A stretch of 64,000 nt of DNA. It comes from Adiantum capillus-veneris (Eukaryota; Streptophyta; Polypodiopsida; Polypodiales; Pteridaceae). Below are positions 36,469 to 46,881 of this stretch, piece by piece; the stretch's first letter is position 1; every line of letters begins with the position of its first letter. The notes beneath the pieces were generated by a model, which was not told the origin of the DNA, searched no databases, and worked only from the letters and a program-made list of their open reading frames with translations. The stretch covers positions 35,307,125-35,371,124 of the forward strand of contig CM043966.1 in NCBI GenBank assembly GCA_014529385.2, in the 5' to 3' direction. The translations under genes and the position numbers were made by a program.

Positions 36469-37603
36469 CAAGCAAACATCCATGGAAGTGAGTGAACTAT
36501 CCATCAAAAATCACCAAATCCATTGGTTCCTATGAGTTTTCTTATCCCTTGTCTTTGCACCAGCAAACGCTTTTGAGCAAGCAATCATGATCGAGAGATT
36601 CATCATGTCATCCACATAAAGTATATTTCTCGTAACTTTGTAGATGCATTTGTCCTAGAATTTAAACTCGAATTAATAAGGTGCCTAGTAAAAATTCATA
36701 AGGCATCATGAGCAACCAAAATGCCTCCTGTGTTCTAAATAATCCCTCACTTGCAAACTGCATGAGAAGACAAACGGGAATGGGCCTAAAATTCTCTTTC
36801 CACCCTCTTCTATATAGCCATGCTATACAACACCCTTTTCCCAAGCCATGTATGTTCAAAAACCCTTGCCACGCCTTGGCAATGCCCTCATGCTACATTA
36901 TGGATGTCAGAGTTCCTCTTTAGCACAATATAAATGATGGCCATCGATCTTGCTTGTAACTTATTCCTTTCATCTTTGCAGAGTGAATTTTGTTTCTTTC
37001 TTTTGAGGCCCTTTGTATCCCCTTTATATGAGTCTTTTGAGATCTTTACAAGTGGAAGATTAGTAGATGTATGTTTCTCATCGCTAGCTATAAGTTGTTC
37101 ATAGTAATAAATCTGTAGCAACTGTTAAGACTAGTTAGTCAACCACAAAAGTTGTGTTATTGGACCCTTATTATTACTTTGACTTGTATATCATTATTTC
37201 AATATCATGAGAAACATTAGTAATGTATGATGGAGAAGAAGTAATACTGGTGAAGAGATACCCACTAGAACCAAATTGTTATTCATGTTGTTGTAGTCAT
37301 ATTCAAGGCTTGTATATAGTGTGTCCACAATCTACTACCTTGTTGTCTTGACAATCTTGTGTTTGTAGTGATATTGGCTATTACACTCAATGGAGGTCAT
37401 TTTCCCAAGGCCATGATCATTGAAATCTCTTTGCTCATGGATCTCAAGATGGATGGGCACTAAAAAAATGTGAACTTTCATTTTACATTGGTGTTGTGAT
37501 GCTTGATTCAATAAAGAAACCAAGTTTTTTGACTGTGTATCTTGTCTCTAACTGCTCGATTTAGGGGTTGCTCGAAAACTTTCGCTCAGGGTTTGGGATT
37601 CCT

Positions 37604-38192
37604 CTGGTCAATTGAAGGCCGAAGAGGCTACCAATTTTTACCATTGATGGTATACTCTCTGAATGACCTTTTTATGAACTATGTAGAACTTAGCACTATC
37701 TCAAGGGTTAGAACCTCCTATGGAACCTCTTGCTAAAGCCTCGCTTCAGGTACTTGGATGCTTAATTCACTCTATTTTGATGATTTTACGAACAGGTTAC
37801 TTTTCAACAAACTACACATAGGAGGATTCCTTTGGGGTTCAAGAGCAAAAGCATAAAATATGTGATTGATAGATTATGATTGACAACACTATTCTCAAAC
37901 TGGCTGTCAAAGCTTTAAAACTCCTACAGGAGTAATGTCTTCCTTGAAGACAATATCAGATACTGTGTTGATAAGACTGACATTACCCTCTTCAAGAACA
38001 CTTTGACTAGGCACATCCCTGCTAATGATTCATACTCAACTTTTGTTACTCACATCTACTTCACAAGGTAGTAGGCCCATATACAATGGGCCTACTGTAT
38101 ATGGGCCTACTGCCAACCCATTGTGTATAGCACCTGGGATAGGGTGGGTTACACAAACACACACACAAAAACACACACACACACACACACAC
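37604..38192. repeat. tandem unit 1, right part
   Basis: Begins with the 12-bp duplicate and GGCCGAAGAGGCTACCAATT. Homologous to 45125-45690. It ends with a 15-bp inverted repeat AGTAGGCCCATATAC...GTATATGGGCCTACT (38070-38111, 12-nt loop) and a CA tract. Confidence 0.85.
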
Positions 38193-40034
38193 TGCTAGGA
38201 TAAAGTGTTAAAATCACTATATTGATACTGGTACTTCTTGTACTAGAGCTAGTATTGGTACCGGAGGTACCTATGTACTGGTACTGGTACGGGTACTTAT
38301 TATACTAGACTGGCACTGATACTATTTATGTATTGATATTGGTGTTACTTGAGTCCTAGTACTGTAGTAAATAGGTACTAGTACTTTACTAAAGCAAAAT
38401 GGAACTATGTGTGTATTGGTACTTTATTACACTGAATCGGTACTACTTGTGAACTGATGTTCTTGCGTACTGATACTGGGTTCACTTGTGTCATGGTACT
38501 ATACTGATACTATTTATGTACTGATTTTGGTGTTACTTGAGTCTTGGTACTGTAGTAAATAGGTACTGGTACTTACTACAGCAAAATGGAACTATGTGTG
38601 TATTGGTACTTTATTACACTGAATCGGTACTACTTGTGAACTGATGCTCTTGCGTACTGATATTGGGTTCACTTGTGTCATGGTACTATTGGTACTTTAT
38701 TACACTGAATCGGTACTACTTGTGAACTGATGCTCTTGCGTACTGATATTGGGTTCACTTTTGTCATGGTACTATACTGTAGTGGTACTGGTACTTTATT
38801 GCGCTGAACTGATACTGCTGCCACTTATGTGATATACCGGTTCTAGGACTGGTACTGTTTGTGTATTATACTGGTACGGGGGTTGCTTGTGAGATTGGTA
38901 CTAGTGCTAACTGTGTACTGGTACTATATAATTACTTAACTGGTGCGTCTTTGGTTCTTGGGCATAACTGATTAAATGCACTGAATGACTAGTTGGTTAT
39001 GATGACAGTGGACGAATATTGTTAAAAACAAATATTGAAATATGAAATATTGGTTTTAACAATTTGTACTCCGACTAAATGGTTTTTGGGCTTAGTCGGT
39101 AACATACTAGACTAGTGCTACTTGTGTACTGGTACTAGTGCTACTTGTGGACCAATATTATACTGGTGCGGTACTAGTGGTACTGGTACTGGTGCTACTA
39201 GTGATACTGGTACTGGGTGAAATATAGTAGGTGATTTGATAGTTGAGAATTTGGAGGTGTCTTTAAAGACACTTAATTGATGCATTGAATGCCACCACAC
39301 ACACACACACACACACATGTTCATTCGGCGGGTTTCCTGGCTCTGTAAACCCTGCCATTTTTTGCTTAATTTCATGGTGGCTCCATCCTGATAGCTCATT
39401 AGTATTGGTACTGTTTGCTTAGTATTTAGGAGAAGTGTCTGTACATTAGGACTGTGAGGACTCTACCTGGAAAAGGGTGGTGTTAAGTGTTGGATCTATG
39501 GCAAATGGCATGGATAAGTAGGCTATTGCAGAGTTGATTGCTCCAACTCAATCTCAGGTGACTTTTTTGCATTGAAATGGGCTACTGTTCCAACGGTTTG
39601 ATGGTTGTGATTATTCCTCATGCATATGCCGATAGAGGCACTTGACTAGCTTCTTCTGCTAAACTTTATCTCATGAGAGCTTGTAAAGCACAAGGGGCTT
39701 GTAAAGCACAATGATTTCATCTTTGAATATATGATTAGTTTGACCTTTATTATTATTTATCTTTGAAAGCAATCATGTTGGGTGACATCTATAACATGTG
39801 GGATACCCATGCATCACCTGCATACAATACCAATGCTAACTAAATATTGTGTTGTTTCCATGGGTGCAGGTGAGGGTTACCTTCTTAACTATGGTTTTCA
39901 AAATTCCTTGGCTTGAAGATGGCGGATTATTACATCTTCTGGCTCTTGATTTCAACACTTGTGTATAAGACTGCTATGTACTATGAATGGGAATTATACC
40001 ACCTTTTCATTGACATAATTTCTAGGGTCTTTTG
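38193..40034. repeat. tandem 2.5-kb unit 2, left part
   Basis: Same start TGCTAGGATAAAGTGTTAAA. It has internal triplication of a ~95-180-bp stretch containing TTTATTACACTGAATCGG (about 38420, 38600, 38700). It lacks about 195 bp, including the TATA-like region, present in units 1 and 3 (junction near 39393-39400). Interrupted at 40035 by the hAT element after GTCTTTTG. Confidence 0.88.
40027..40034. other. 8-bp target duplication, left (GTCTTTTG)
   Basis: Identical to 44924-44931. Unit 1 has an unoccupied GGGTCTTTTGTAATCTG (about 32585) and unit 3 GGGTCTTTTATAATCTG (about 54243). Confidence 0.93.
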
Positions 40035-40064
40035 CAGGGATTTAATATTTACGTAATTACGTCA
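40035..40064. repeat. hAT left terminal inverted repeat
   Basis: CAGGGATTTAATATTTACGT then AATTACGTC. It pairs with 44899-44923 over about 25 bp with a few mismatches. A GTGTGATCACA palindromic word follows near 40070 and GATCAC words recur nearby, resembling subterminal transposase-binding repeats. Confidence 0.85.
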
Positions 40065-40163
40065 AATTTTGTGTGATCACAAGGTCTTATTGACACATTT
40101 ACATGATCACAGTAAACATGATCACACAGAACCCGGTTAATGGTGACTTGCAAACCCACCAAA

Positions 40164-40256
40164 TTCCCGCCGGGCTTTTCTGTATCCTCGGCCGGCCTGC
40201 CAGGATTCATCATTTTCCCTACGGGCCCGCTGAGAATACTGAAAAGCCCGGCGGGC
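40164..40256. other. GC-rich stem-loop near hAT left end
   Basis: CCCGCCGGGCTTTTCTGTAT and, ~50 bp later, ATACTGAAAAGCCCGGCGGG are inverted repeats over about 25 bp. A related but distinct stem-loop lies near the right end. Confidence 0.7.
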
Positions 40257-40265
40257 TATCAGCGT

Positions 40266-40274
40266 TATATATAT
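40266..40274 (+). promoter_or_regulatory. TATA-like element upstream of kinase-like gene
   Basis: TATATATAT just after the left stem-loop, followed by GC-rich sequence and the (GA)n tract, as in a plant core promoter and leader. Inferred from position only. Confidence 0.35.
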
Positions 40275-40320
40275 GCGGGCCCAATCGGGCCCGTTGGGTG
40301 TATTAGCGTCTTGCTTTCAT

Positions 40321-40324
<4 letters not shown>

Positions 40325-40384
<60 letters not shown>
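40325..40384. repeat. (GA)n microsatellite in presumed 5' leader
   Basis: 60 bp of GA about 50 bp after the TATA-like element of the hAT element. Confidence 0.95.
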
Positions 40385-40388
<4 letters not shown>

Positions 40389-40639
40389 CAACCACCTTTG
40401 CAAGTACGTCGAGAGGAGAGAGGAGAGAGGGGGTTGTGTGGGAGCGTGCTCTGCTTCGCAGTGCGCGGTAGCAACAGAGTACCTAACCACACGATCCGGG
40501 TATGTGTTGTGTGTATGTATGCATTTTGTGGTAGCGTGCCTTTTGTCGTAGTGCGCGGTAGTAATAAGGTACCTTACCACACAATGGGAGTGTGTGTGTA
40601 AGCTGTTCTACGGAACAATGCTTATCACGGGGGCATCAC

Positions 40640-40945
40640 CTTGGTGACGTGGGGAAGACGGTGTCCTTGTGGTAAGTATTGGTTACTGTCTGGGTACTAC
40701 GTCGGTAATGCGGTGAATCTAGTATCCTTATGGTAAGTCAACTTCCCTTCCCCTTTCCCAAAAAACATATGGGCATCAGTCGGGTAGCGCGGCTATATGA
40801 TGTTCGTATGTAGGCCATTTTTTTCCCCTTAGATTCAGGCGGCACTCGGTCGGTAATGCGGCTAATAGAGGATCGTTTGTTAGAAACATATGTTTTTGCA
40901 TAAGTATATGAAATACTTGGTCGGTAACGTGGCTGTGAAGAGTAT
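40640..40945. repeat. degenerate ~70-bp repeats with GTCGGTAAYGCGGC
   Basis: Five related copies near 40641, 40701, 40777, 40847 and 40917 (for example CTCGGTCGGTAATGCGGCTA). They lie in the presumed leader/intron of the kinase-like gene. Confidence 0.65.
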
Positions 40946-41032
40946 TTCATATATAAAATGTATGAGTTGTTTGATTTTGTTGTTTTTAACTGTCCATTTG
41001 AAATTATATACTAGCTAATCATATTCAAAGAA

Positions 41033-41180
41033 TACTTTATTCATCAATCATCGCTATTTTAAATGTTCCATTTATATAAAATACTTTATTCATCAATCAT
41101 TGCTATTTTAAATGTTCCATTTATATAGAGTACTTTATTCATCAATCATCGCTATTTTAAATGTCCCATTTATATAAATT
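41033..41180. repeat. 49-bp tandem repeat x3
   Basis: TACTTTATTCATCAATCATC begins at 41033, 41082 and 41131. Degenerate ~120-bp relatives (TTACATAAATTCT, ACACAATTT) continue to about 41430. All within the presumed intron. Confidence 0.9.
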
Positions 41181-41813
41181 ACATGTAAAAAAGTATTTGC
41201 ACACAAATTGCATGTTTAATATTCGTTTTTAATCTTTTTAAAGAACTCTCAAGCATTATCGCTATTTTTAATGCTTCTTTACATAAATTCTTTGCAAAAA
41301 ATCTAAATGCACACAATTTTCATGTTAAATATTCTTTTGTATATTTTTAAAGAGCATCAATTATCATCGCTTTTTGATTGTTACATTTACATAAATTCTA
41401 TGTAAAAAAGTGTGTGAACACAATTTGCTAGTCCAATTTGTATACTTCCAATGTTTTAAACGTTTTTGAAGTTTTTAAGTCGGTGTGTGCTTTGTTTGAA
41501 TTAGTATGTGCGCACGGAGAAAAATATAAGTTAAAAATTCAATATATGTTGAAATATTAAAGACCGTTAACATGTATTGTTTGATCTGAATTAAGTTCTT
41601 ATAAACCACTTGTTTGAACTGCTTTTTACACGTGTAGCAGATTGCAATTTTAAGTGAAGATTATATTCAATTTTTATCAATATTTCCTTGCACATTTGTT
41701 AAAGTCTTCAAGTGGTGATTAAGAGTTTACCTGAGATAGTGTGAGAGTGTTAGTGTTATTCGCAACCATAAATTTGTATTTGATATGTTGTTTCTGTATT
41801 GTCCAGTGCAAAT

Positions 41814-43118
41814 ATGACTCCAGATCAAAAGAAATGTATTATGTGTGCCATTCGTAAAGAATGTATTTTGGCAAATTCATCATGTGCAACTGATCGCATA
41901 CAACAGATTAGTGAAAGTGATGTCTACATCAAAGACATCACTAGCGTTATATGGGAGAACACAGAGCGCAGGTTGTGACTTGAAGGCCAATACGAGCTGT
42001 TGAGTCCAGCTGGGATATGAGAATTTGACCCCCACCACAAGGTCAGGACACTGTTGGGCAATATGAAAGTATGTTGCAGAGACTTAAAGGAAGATATCCC
42101 ACCTGCTTGCGACATGTCAAAATTAGAGCTCTTGGATAACTTGTGGGAAGAACAAAAGGTAAAGATGAAGCGTGTGAAAGCACAGGACCAAGTAGCCTTA
42201 CCCAAGAGATTGAAGATGATCCATGATGCACAAGCAGCTTTGGGAGGTCGATCCGATGCCAGCGGCACCGACACAATCATGCACACTGCTTTGAATGCAA
42301 AGTGCACTCATTTTTTCAGCATCTCGCACGAAGCCTTGGTAGAAGGTATGAGGATTGGAGCAGGCTCCTTCGATGTGTGCACATTGTACACCATCAAAAG
42401 CATCTCATTTTTTCCAGACCACATTACATATGTGGGAAAGTGTTACAAGGGAGGGAGTGAGGCAAAATTTGACAGCTTTCAGATAGAGCAAGGAATGCAA
42501 ATGCTTCACCCCTCCATTGTAAGGTGCATTGGGTTTACTATAGAAGCTCCTTGGATCACGATATTCCCATATTACAATGGGGGTTCCCTGGGCGACATGA
42601 TGTGTCCCTTATCGTTCGCTCATGGATTGTTTAGACGACACATGCACAGGCTACAACACGGCTGGAGGTCATTGCTTGTAGCAAACAACCCTGTAAGCGA
42701 GATAGACACGGTGCGGATCAAAGTCGTGATCAAGCAAATGTCGATAATTTGTCATGCCTTAATCGACGACGTTGCGACTGTCCACTCGGCCAATATAGTG
42801 CGCAGTGACCTGCACCAGTTCAACATACTGTTGGACTTTACTCGTGCGAATAAACTCCGCGTCAGCATCATTGATTGGGGTATGATGCTGAGAACACGTG
42901 CTAAGCGTGTAGCAAATAATTATCCGTCTCCAAGTGCACAGTTGGACGAAGCAGTTTTGAATGCACAGAGAGCAGGAAATGCCGAGATGGCTAAGCGACT
43001 GTGGATTGCTCCCAAACTATACGATCCACGGTGCGCAGATGCATACACAAAAGCGAGTGACATTTATGCATTGGGCTACCTATTCGACATTTCTTATCAT
43101 GTGATAAGAAGGAGCTGA
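41814..43118 (+). pseudogene. protein-kinase-like gene inside hAT transposon
   Basis: An acceptor-like TTTCTGTATTGTCCAG ends at 41806, and ATG 41814 opens a frame running to TGA 43116-43118 (434 codons), broken only by TGA at 41976 and 42018. The last 354 codons (from 42054) are uninterrupted. N-terminal part: cysteine-rich start, then a charged helical stretch (KVKMKRVKAQDQVALPKRLK). Kinase-like domain by residue of that 354-codon part: glycine loop IGAGSFDV (101-108), VAIK-type lysine in YVGK (129), HPSIVRCIGF (152-161), YNGGSLGDMM, catalytic loop IVRSDLHQFNILLD (248-261; Asp252 and Asn257 kept, HRD changed to RSD), IIDWGMM (Asp274, DFG read as DWG), IAPKLYD (APE region), YTKASDIYALGYL (subdomain IX). 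It then ends abruptly, so subdomains X-XI are missing. Key catalytic residues are present. Role unknown; host gene capture is the simplest reading. Confidence 0.72.
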
Positions 43119-43707
43119 AAATCCTGGACCAAACTCACCAATTTTCTTCCAAGCAGCCTTCCAATGATTGTTATCTACCATGACCAAAGCACTTCCAGTA
43201 AAGAATATTGCTTTGGCGAGTTTTATTTGTGCTTCTTCTAGAGATTGCACTCGAAAGCTTTGATGTAATGATTTTTGACGCATTTGACAAAGTCCACCTT
43301 CATTGTGACGTTTAAAAGGAACTCCCTGGAATTTCCTCTCCTTGTGCAGGTTGTTCTCCAAGGTTCGTTGGTGTCACTACAAGATCTACGGAGTTAATAT
43401 TTAACTCTGGGAACTCTTAACTCTAAAGCACAGAGCTATATATCTGTCGTCTCTTGCCGCCCTTTTTGGAAAGCTCTTCTCTCAAACGCTTTGCAACTGC
43501 AGGTGCCTGAGAATGTTCACATTTCTTACAACTGTTTTTAGCACTACCCAAAAAATGATCTCTAATACGTAGTGCACCGCCAGATTTTGTTGTGTGACAA
43601 AATTTACATTGCCACTCCATATATCGGCCGCATATGTTGTGAGCATAATCCCACCCTTTGCCAGGAGCTTTTTTATTCTTTGGCTTCTTCGTACCACTTG
43701 TGCCCAC
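43083..43707 (-). pseudogene. truncated hAT transposase (BED finger plus N-terminal segment)
   Basis: Minus-strand ATG at 43705-43707 opens MGTSGTKKPKNKKAPGKGWD and a BED-type zinc finger: WQCKFCHTTKSGGALRIRDH, then NSCKKCE, frame open to 43423. A second piece (43361-43083) reads SLEEAQIKLAKAIFFTGSAL, DNNHWKAAWKKIGEFGPGFS, APSYHMIRN, which matches the segment following the BED finger in plant hAT transposases (F-hydrophobic, PS-x-x-x-I/L-R). An intron or frameshift separates them. The gene is cut off where the oppositely oriented kinase-like frame ends, so the catalytic core is missing. Confidence 0.75.
43091..43110. other. palindrome at kinase/transposase junction
   Basis: TTCTTATCA-TG-TGATAAGAA has perfect 9-bp arms and lies exactly where the two convergent genes meet, overlapping the last codons of both. 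Confidence 0.8.
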
Positions 43708-43710
43708 ATT

Positions 43711-44690
43711 TTACTCCATTGCTTTTAAATTAAACTGAAGAGAAAAGAACAAGATGTTCAGTTTTGAAAACATTTTTTTATTTTTTGATATATATTATAA
43801 TTTAAAAACCATTCAATATGAAAGTAACCATGATGCACAATATGAGATTTTCAATGCACGCTAGTCAATCCACATATCGATCACATATATTGTGAGCAAC
43901 CATACACATTGCAATGTAGTCTATACATGGCGTAATAACTATAACAATGCTATGAATCTCTCTATGCAATTATTATTATAATGATTATTTATATGTTCAC
44001 TTTGATTTGCAAACAATAAGACACATCTAATTTCATTTGATACAAAAAAACAAACAAAAGCAATAAAATATATGATTGGTCATTTCATGCACTAATAATC
44101 TATCGTAATACATAATGCACTCTCTGTATGAACCAATGCATGAACTAACACAAATAAATCTTCAATATAATCACCCAATTGGGGACTACTTGTACCCAAT
44201 GAAGGATTGTAGCCCACCCATGCAACCAATTCAATATATAAAAGCTGTTTTAACCCAATCAAGGATTTAACCCAACCAAGGATTATAGCTCTTACATTGT
44301 AAATCAACTCAAATGCAATACTTCAAGGATCTTTATATGCCCGGTACACTAGTAGAGGACATCCAACCCTTGACTATCGACTCGTCATTTACATATGATC
44401 ATCTTCTAAAACCAATTGCAGCCCTCATTTGGACCAATGGCTTCTTCGCAATGAGCATTATTCTCCAACTTTTCAGTTGTTTTGGTTTCGAACCTTTATG
44501 TCGGTAAACGAGTTAAATTTTTTTAGAAGTGGTTACCGAATTAAGCATCACGTTCGGTATAAAAAAGGACCTGTGACTCTGTAACCTTAAGTGAATTCAC
44601 AAGGAGATGACAATACCCGGCACTCGGACACACTCCCCAAGGATTTTCTTAGCTAAAAGACCAGGGTTAGCACACTATTTACTATATATA
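43711..44690 (-). other. 5' region of transposase remnant
   Basis: AT-rich sequence with no coding signal. TATATAAAAG at about 44236 reads as a TATA-like element in either direction. Repeated CAACCAAGGATT/CCAATCAAGGATT words occur near 44200-44290. Confidence 0.35.
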
Positions 44691-44697
44691 ATTACTC

Positions 44698-44790
44698 CTG
44701 CCGGGCTTTTTCATTTTCTCGACGGGTCCGTCGAGCTACTGCATATACTCGGTGGGGCCCGCAGGGAAAATGAAAAATCCCGGAGGGCTA
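44698..44790. other. GC-rich stem-loop near hAT right end
   Basis: TGCCGGGCTTTTTCATTTTC and GAAAATGAAAAATCCCGGAG are inverted repeats about 45 bp apart, the right-end counterpart of 40164-40256. Confidence 0.7.
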
Positions 44791-44898
44791 ACTGGCTCTA
44801 TAGGTTTTTGCAGGTCAGAATCAAAGTCACATTAACAATTAACGTGATCACGTGATTTTTTTGTGTAAATACTATAGATATTTACGCAATCACCCGAT

Positions 44899-44923
44899 CG
44901 TGATTACGTTAATGAAATCCCTG
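44899..44923. repeat. hAT right terminal inverted repeat
   Basis: Ends ACGTTAATGAAATCCCTG, directly followed by the second GTCTTTTG. Subterminal ACGTGATCACGTGATT words lie about 70 bp inside. Confidence 0.85.
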
Positions 44924-45690
44924 GTCTTTTGTAATCTGAAAGATTCTTTGGTGTACATGCTATATTATTATTGAGACACACACACAACTAACGCCAAGAA
45001 TAGTAGTAATACTACTTAAAGACCTAGTTACTATATTTTAATCCCTTAGTGTCTCTCCTAGACAATTTTACCTTGGACTGATCCTTGAGGGATGGGGCTC
45101 TCTTCACACGGCCCTTATAGGTTCTCCTGGTCGATTGAAGGCTGAAGAGGCTACCAATTTTCACCATTGGTGGAATATTTCTCTATATGACTTTTTTATG
45201 AACTATGTAGAACTTAGCACTATCTCAAGGGTTAGAACTTCCTACAGAGCCTCTTTCTAAAGCCTCACTTTAGGTACTCAGATGCTTAATTCACTCTATT
45301 CTGATAATTTCAGGAACATGTTACTTTTCAACAAACTACACATATGAGGATTCCTTTGGGTTCAGGAGCAAAATCATAAAATATGTTATTGATAGACTAT
45401 GAATGACAACATAATGTTCTCAAAGTGGTTGTCAAAGCCTTAAAACTCCTACAGGAGTAATGTCTTCCTTGAAGAAAATATGAGATACTCTGTTGATAAG
45501 ACTGACTTTACCCTCTTCAAGAACACTTTGACTTGGCACATCTCTGCTAATGATTCATACTCGACTTTTGTTAGTCTCATCTACTTCACAAGGTAGTAGA
45601 CCCATATACAATGGGCCTACTGCCAACCCATTGTGTATGGCGCCTGGGATAGAGTGGGTACACACACACATACACACTCACACACGCATA
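44924..45690. repeat. tandem unit 2, right part
   Basis: Resumes with GTCTTTTG (8-bp duplication) and TAATCTGAAAGATTCTTTGG, and continues through AGGCTGAAGAGGCTACC to the next CA-rich tract. Uninterrupted at the place where unit 1 carries its 4.8-kb insertion. Confidence 0.87.
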
Positions 45691-46881
45691 CTGCTAGGAT
45701 AAAGTGTTAAAATCACTATACTGATACTGGTACTACTTGTACTAGAGCTAGTATTGGTACTGGAGCTACCTATATACTGGTACTAGTATGGGTACTTATT
45801 ATCCTAGGCTGGCACTGATACTATTTATATACTGATTCTGGTGTTACTTGTGCCCTGGTACTGTAATGAACAGGTACTGGTACTTTAATGAAGCAAAATG
45901 GAACTACGTGTGTACTCGTACTTTATTACACTGAACCGGTACTACTTGTGAACTATTGCTACTTGTGTACTGATATTGGGTTCACTTGTGTCCTGGTCCT
46001 ATGCTCTATTGGTACTAGTACTTTATTGTGTTGAACTGATACTACTGCCACTTGTGTAATATACCGTTCTTGGGACTGGTACTGTTTGTGTATTATACTA
46101 TTACATGGGTTGCTTGTGAGACTAGTACTGGTGCTAACTATGTACTGGTACTGTACAGTTACTTAACTGGTGCGTCTTTGGTTCTTGGGCATAACTGATT
46201 AAATGTAATGAATGATTGGTTGGTTATGATGAGGGTGGCCAAATGTTGTTAAAAACAAATATTGAAATATGAAATATTGGTTTTAACACTTTCTACTCAA
46301 ACTAAATGGTTTTTGGGAGTCGTCAGTAATATACTAGACTAGTGCTACTTGTGTACTGGTATTGGTGCTACTTGTGGACCAATACTATACTAGTACGGTA
46401 CTAGTGGTACTGGTACTAATGCTACTTGTGTACTGATACTGGTACTGGTGCTACTAGTGATACTGGTACTGGGTGAAATATAGTAGGTAATTTGGTAGTT
46501 GAGAATTTGGAGGTGTCTTTAGAGACACTTAATTGATGCATTAAATGCCACACACACACACAGACACATGTTCATTTGATGGGTTTTCTAGCTCTGTAAA
46601 CCCTATCATTTTTCGCTTAATTTCATGGTGGCTCCATCCTGGCAGGTTCGAGCTACTGCACCCTCTAAGTGCTATCTCATTCTCTCTCCTTAGCTCTTTC
46701 CCTGTCTCTGTACTAGGCAGCGCTGCTCTATTTGTTGTGCCTCTTAATGATGGTCCCTTGATATTGCGCTAGAGGAATATGTCCACTTTCTCCAAACAAT
46801 ATAAAAGGTGAGCTCCCATGCTCACTTAGTATTGGTACTATTTGCTTAATATTTGGAAGAAGTGTCTGTACATTAGGAGTG
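45691..46881. repeat. tandem 2.5-kb unit 3, left part
   Basis: Third copy, starting CTGCTAGGATAAAGTGTTAA, with TACTGG words, TATAAAAG at 46800, and the palindrome version GTGTCTTTAGAGACAC (about 46513). Interrupted after GAGTG (46877-46881). Confidence 0.88.

Larger units (their letters stand above)
32792..37603. mobile_element. 4.8-kb insertion in unit 1, unclassified, 12-bp duplication
   Basis: Unit 1 homology stops after CTGGTCAATTGA (32780-32791) and resumes with the same 12 bp at 37604-37615. Unit 3 is uninterrupted here (TCTCCTGGTCGATTGAAGGC, about 45123). The left end reads GTCTTACCTTGTGACGAGCA; the right end read in reverse is AGGAATCCCAAACCCTGAGC. No classical terminal inverted repeat is seen, but both ends carry inverted CGAGC/TGAGC words spaced ~12 bp. 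Inside are a ~170-bp duplication (34504 and 34676), a 74-bp triplicate, a (GA)n tract and a double telobox palindrome. No transposase or RT was recognised in any frame, including the minus-strand frame at 35781-36149. Confidence 0.6.
40035..44923. mobile_element. hAT-family DNA transposon carrying a kinase-like gene
   Basis: 4,889 bp flanked by a perfect 8-bp duplication GTCTTTTG. Terminal inverted repeats read CAGGGATTTAATATTTACGT at the left and, reversed, CAGGGATTTCATTAACGTAA at the right; CAGGG ends plus 8-bp duplications are typical of hAT. The sibling tandem units provide empty sites. Near each end is a GC-rich stem-loop (40164-40256 and 44698-44790). Two convergent genes lie inside: a kinase-like frame on the plus strand (41814-43118) and a BED-finger transposase remnant on the minus strand (43083-43707). 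The RNase-H-like catalytic and dimerisation parts of a hAT transposase are absent, so movement would need enzyme from elsewhere. Confidence 0.9.
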
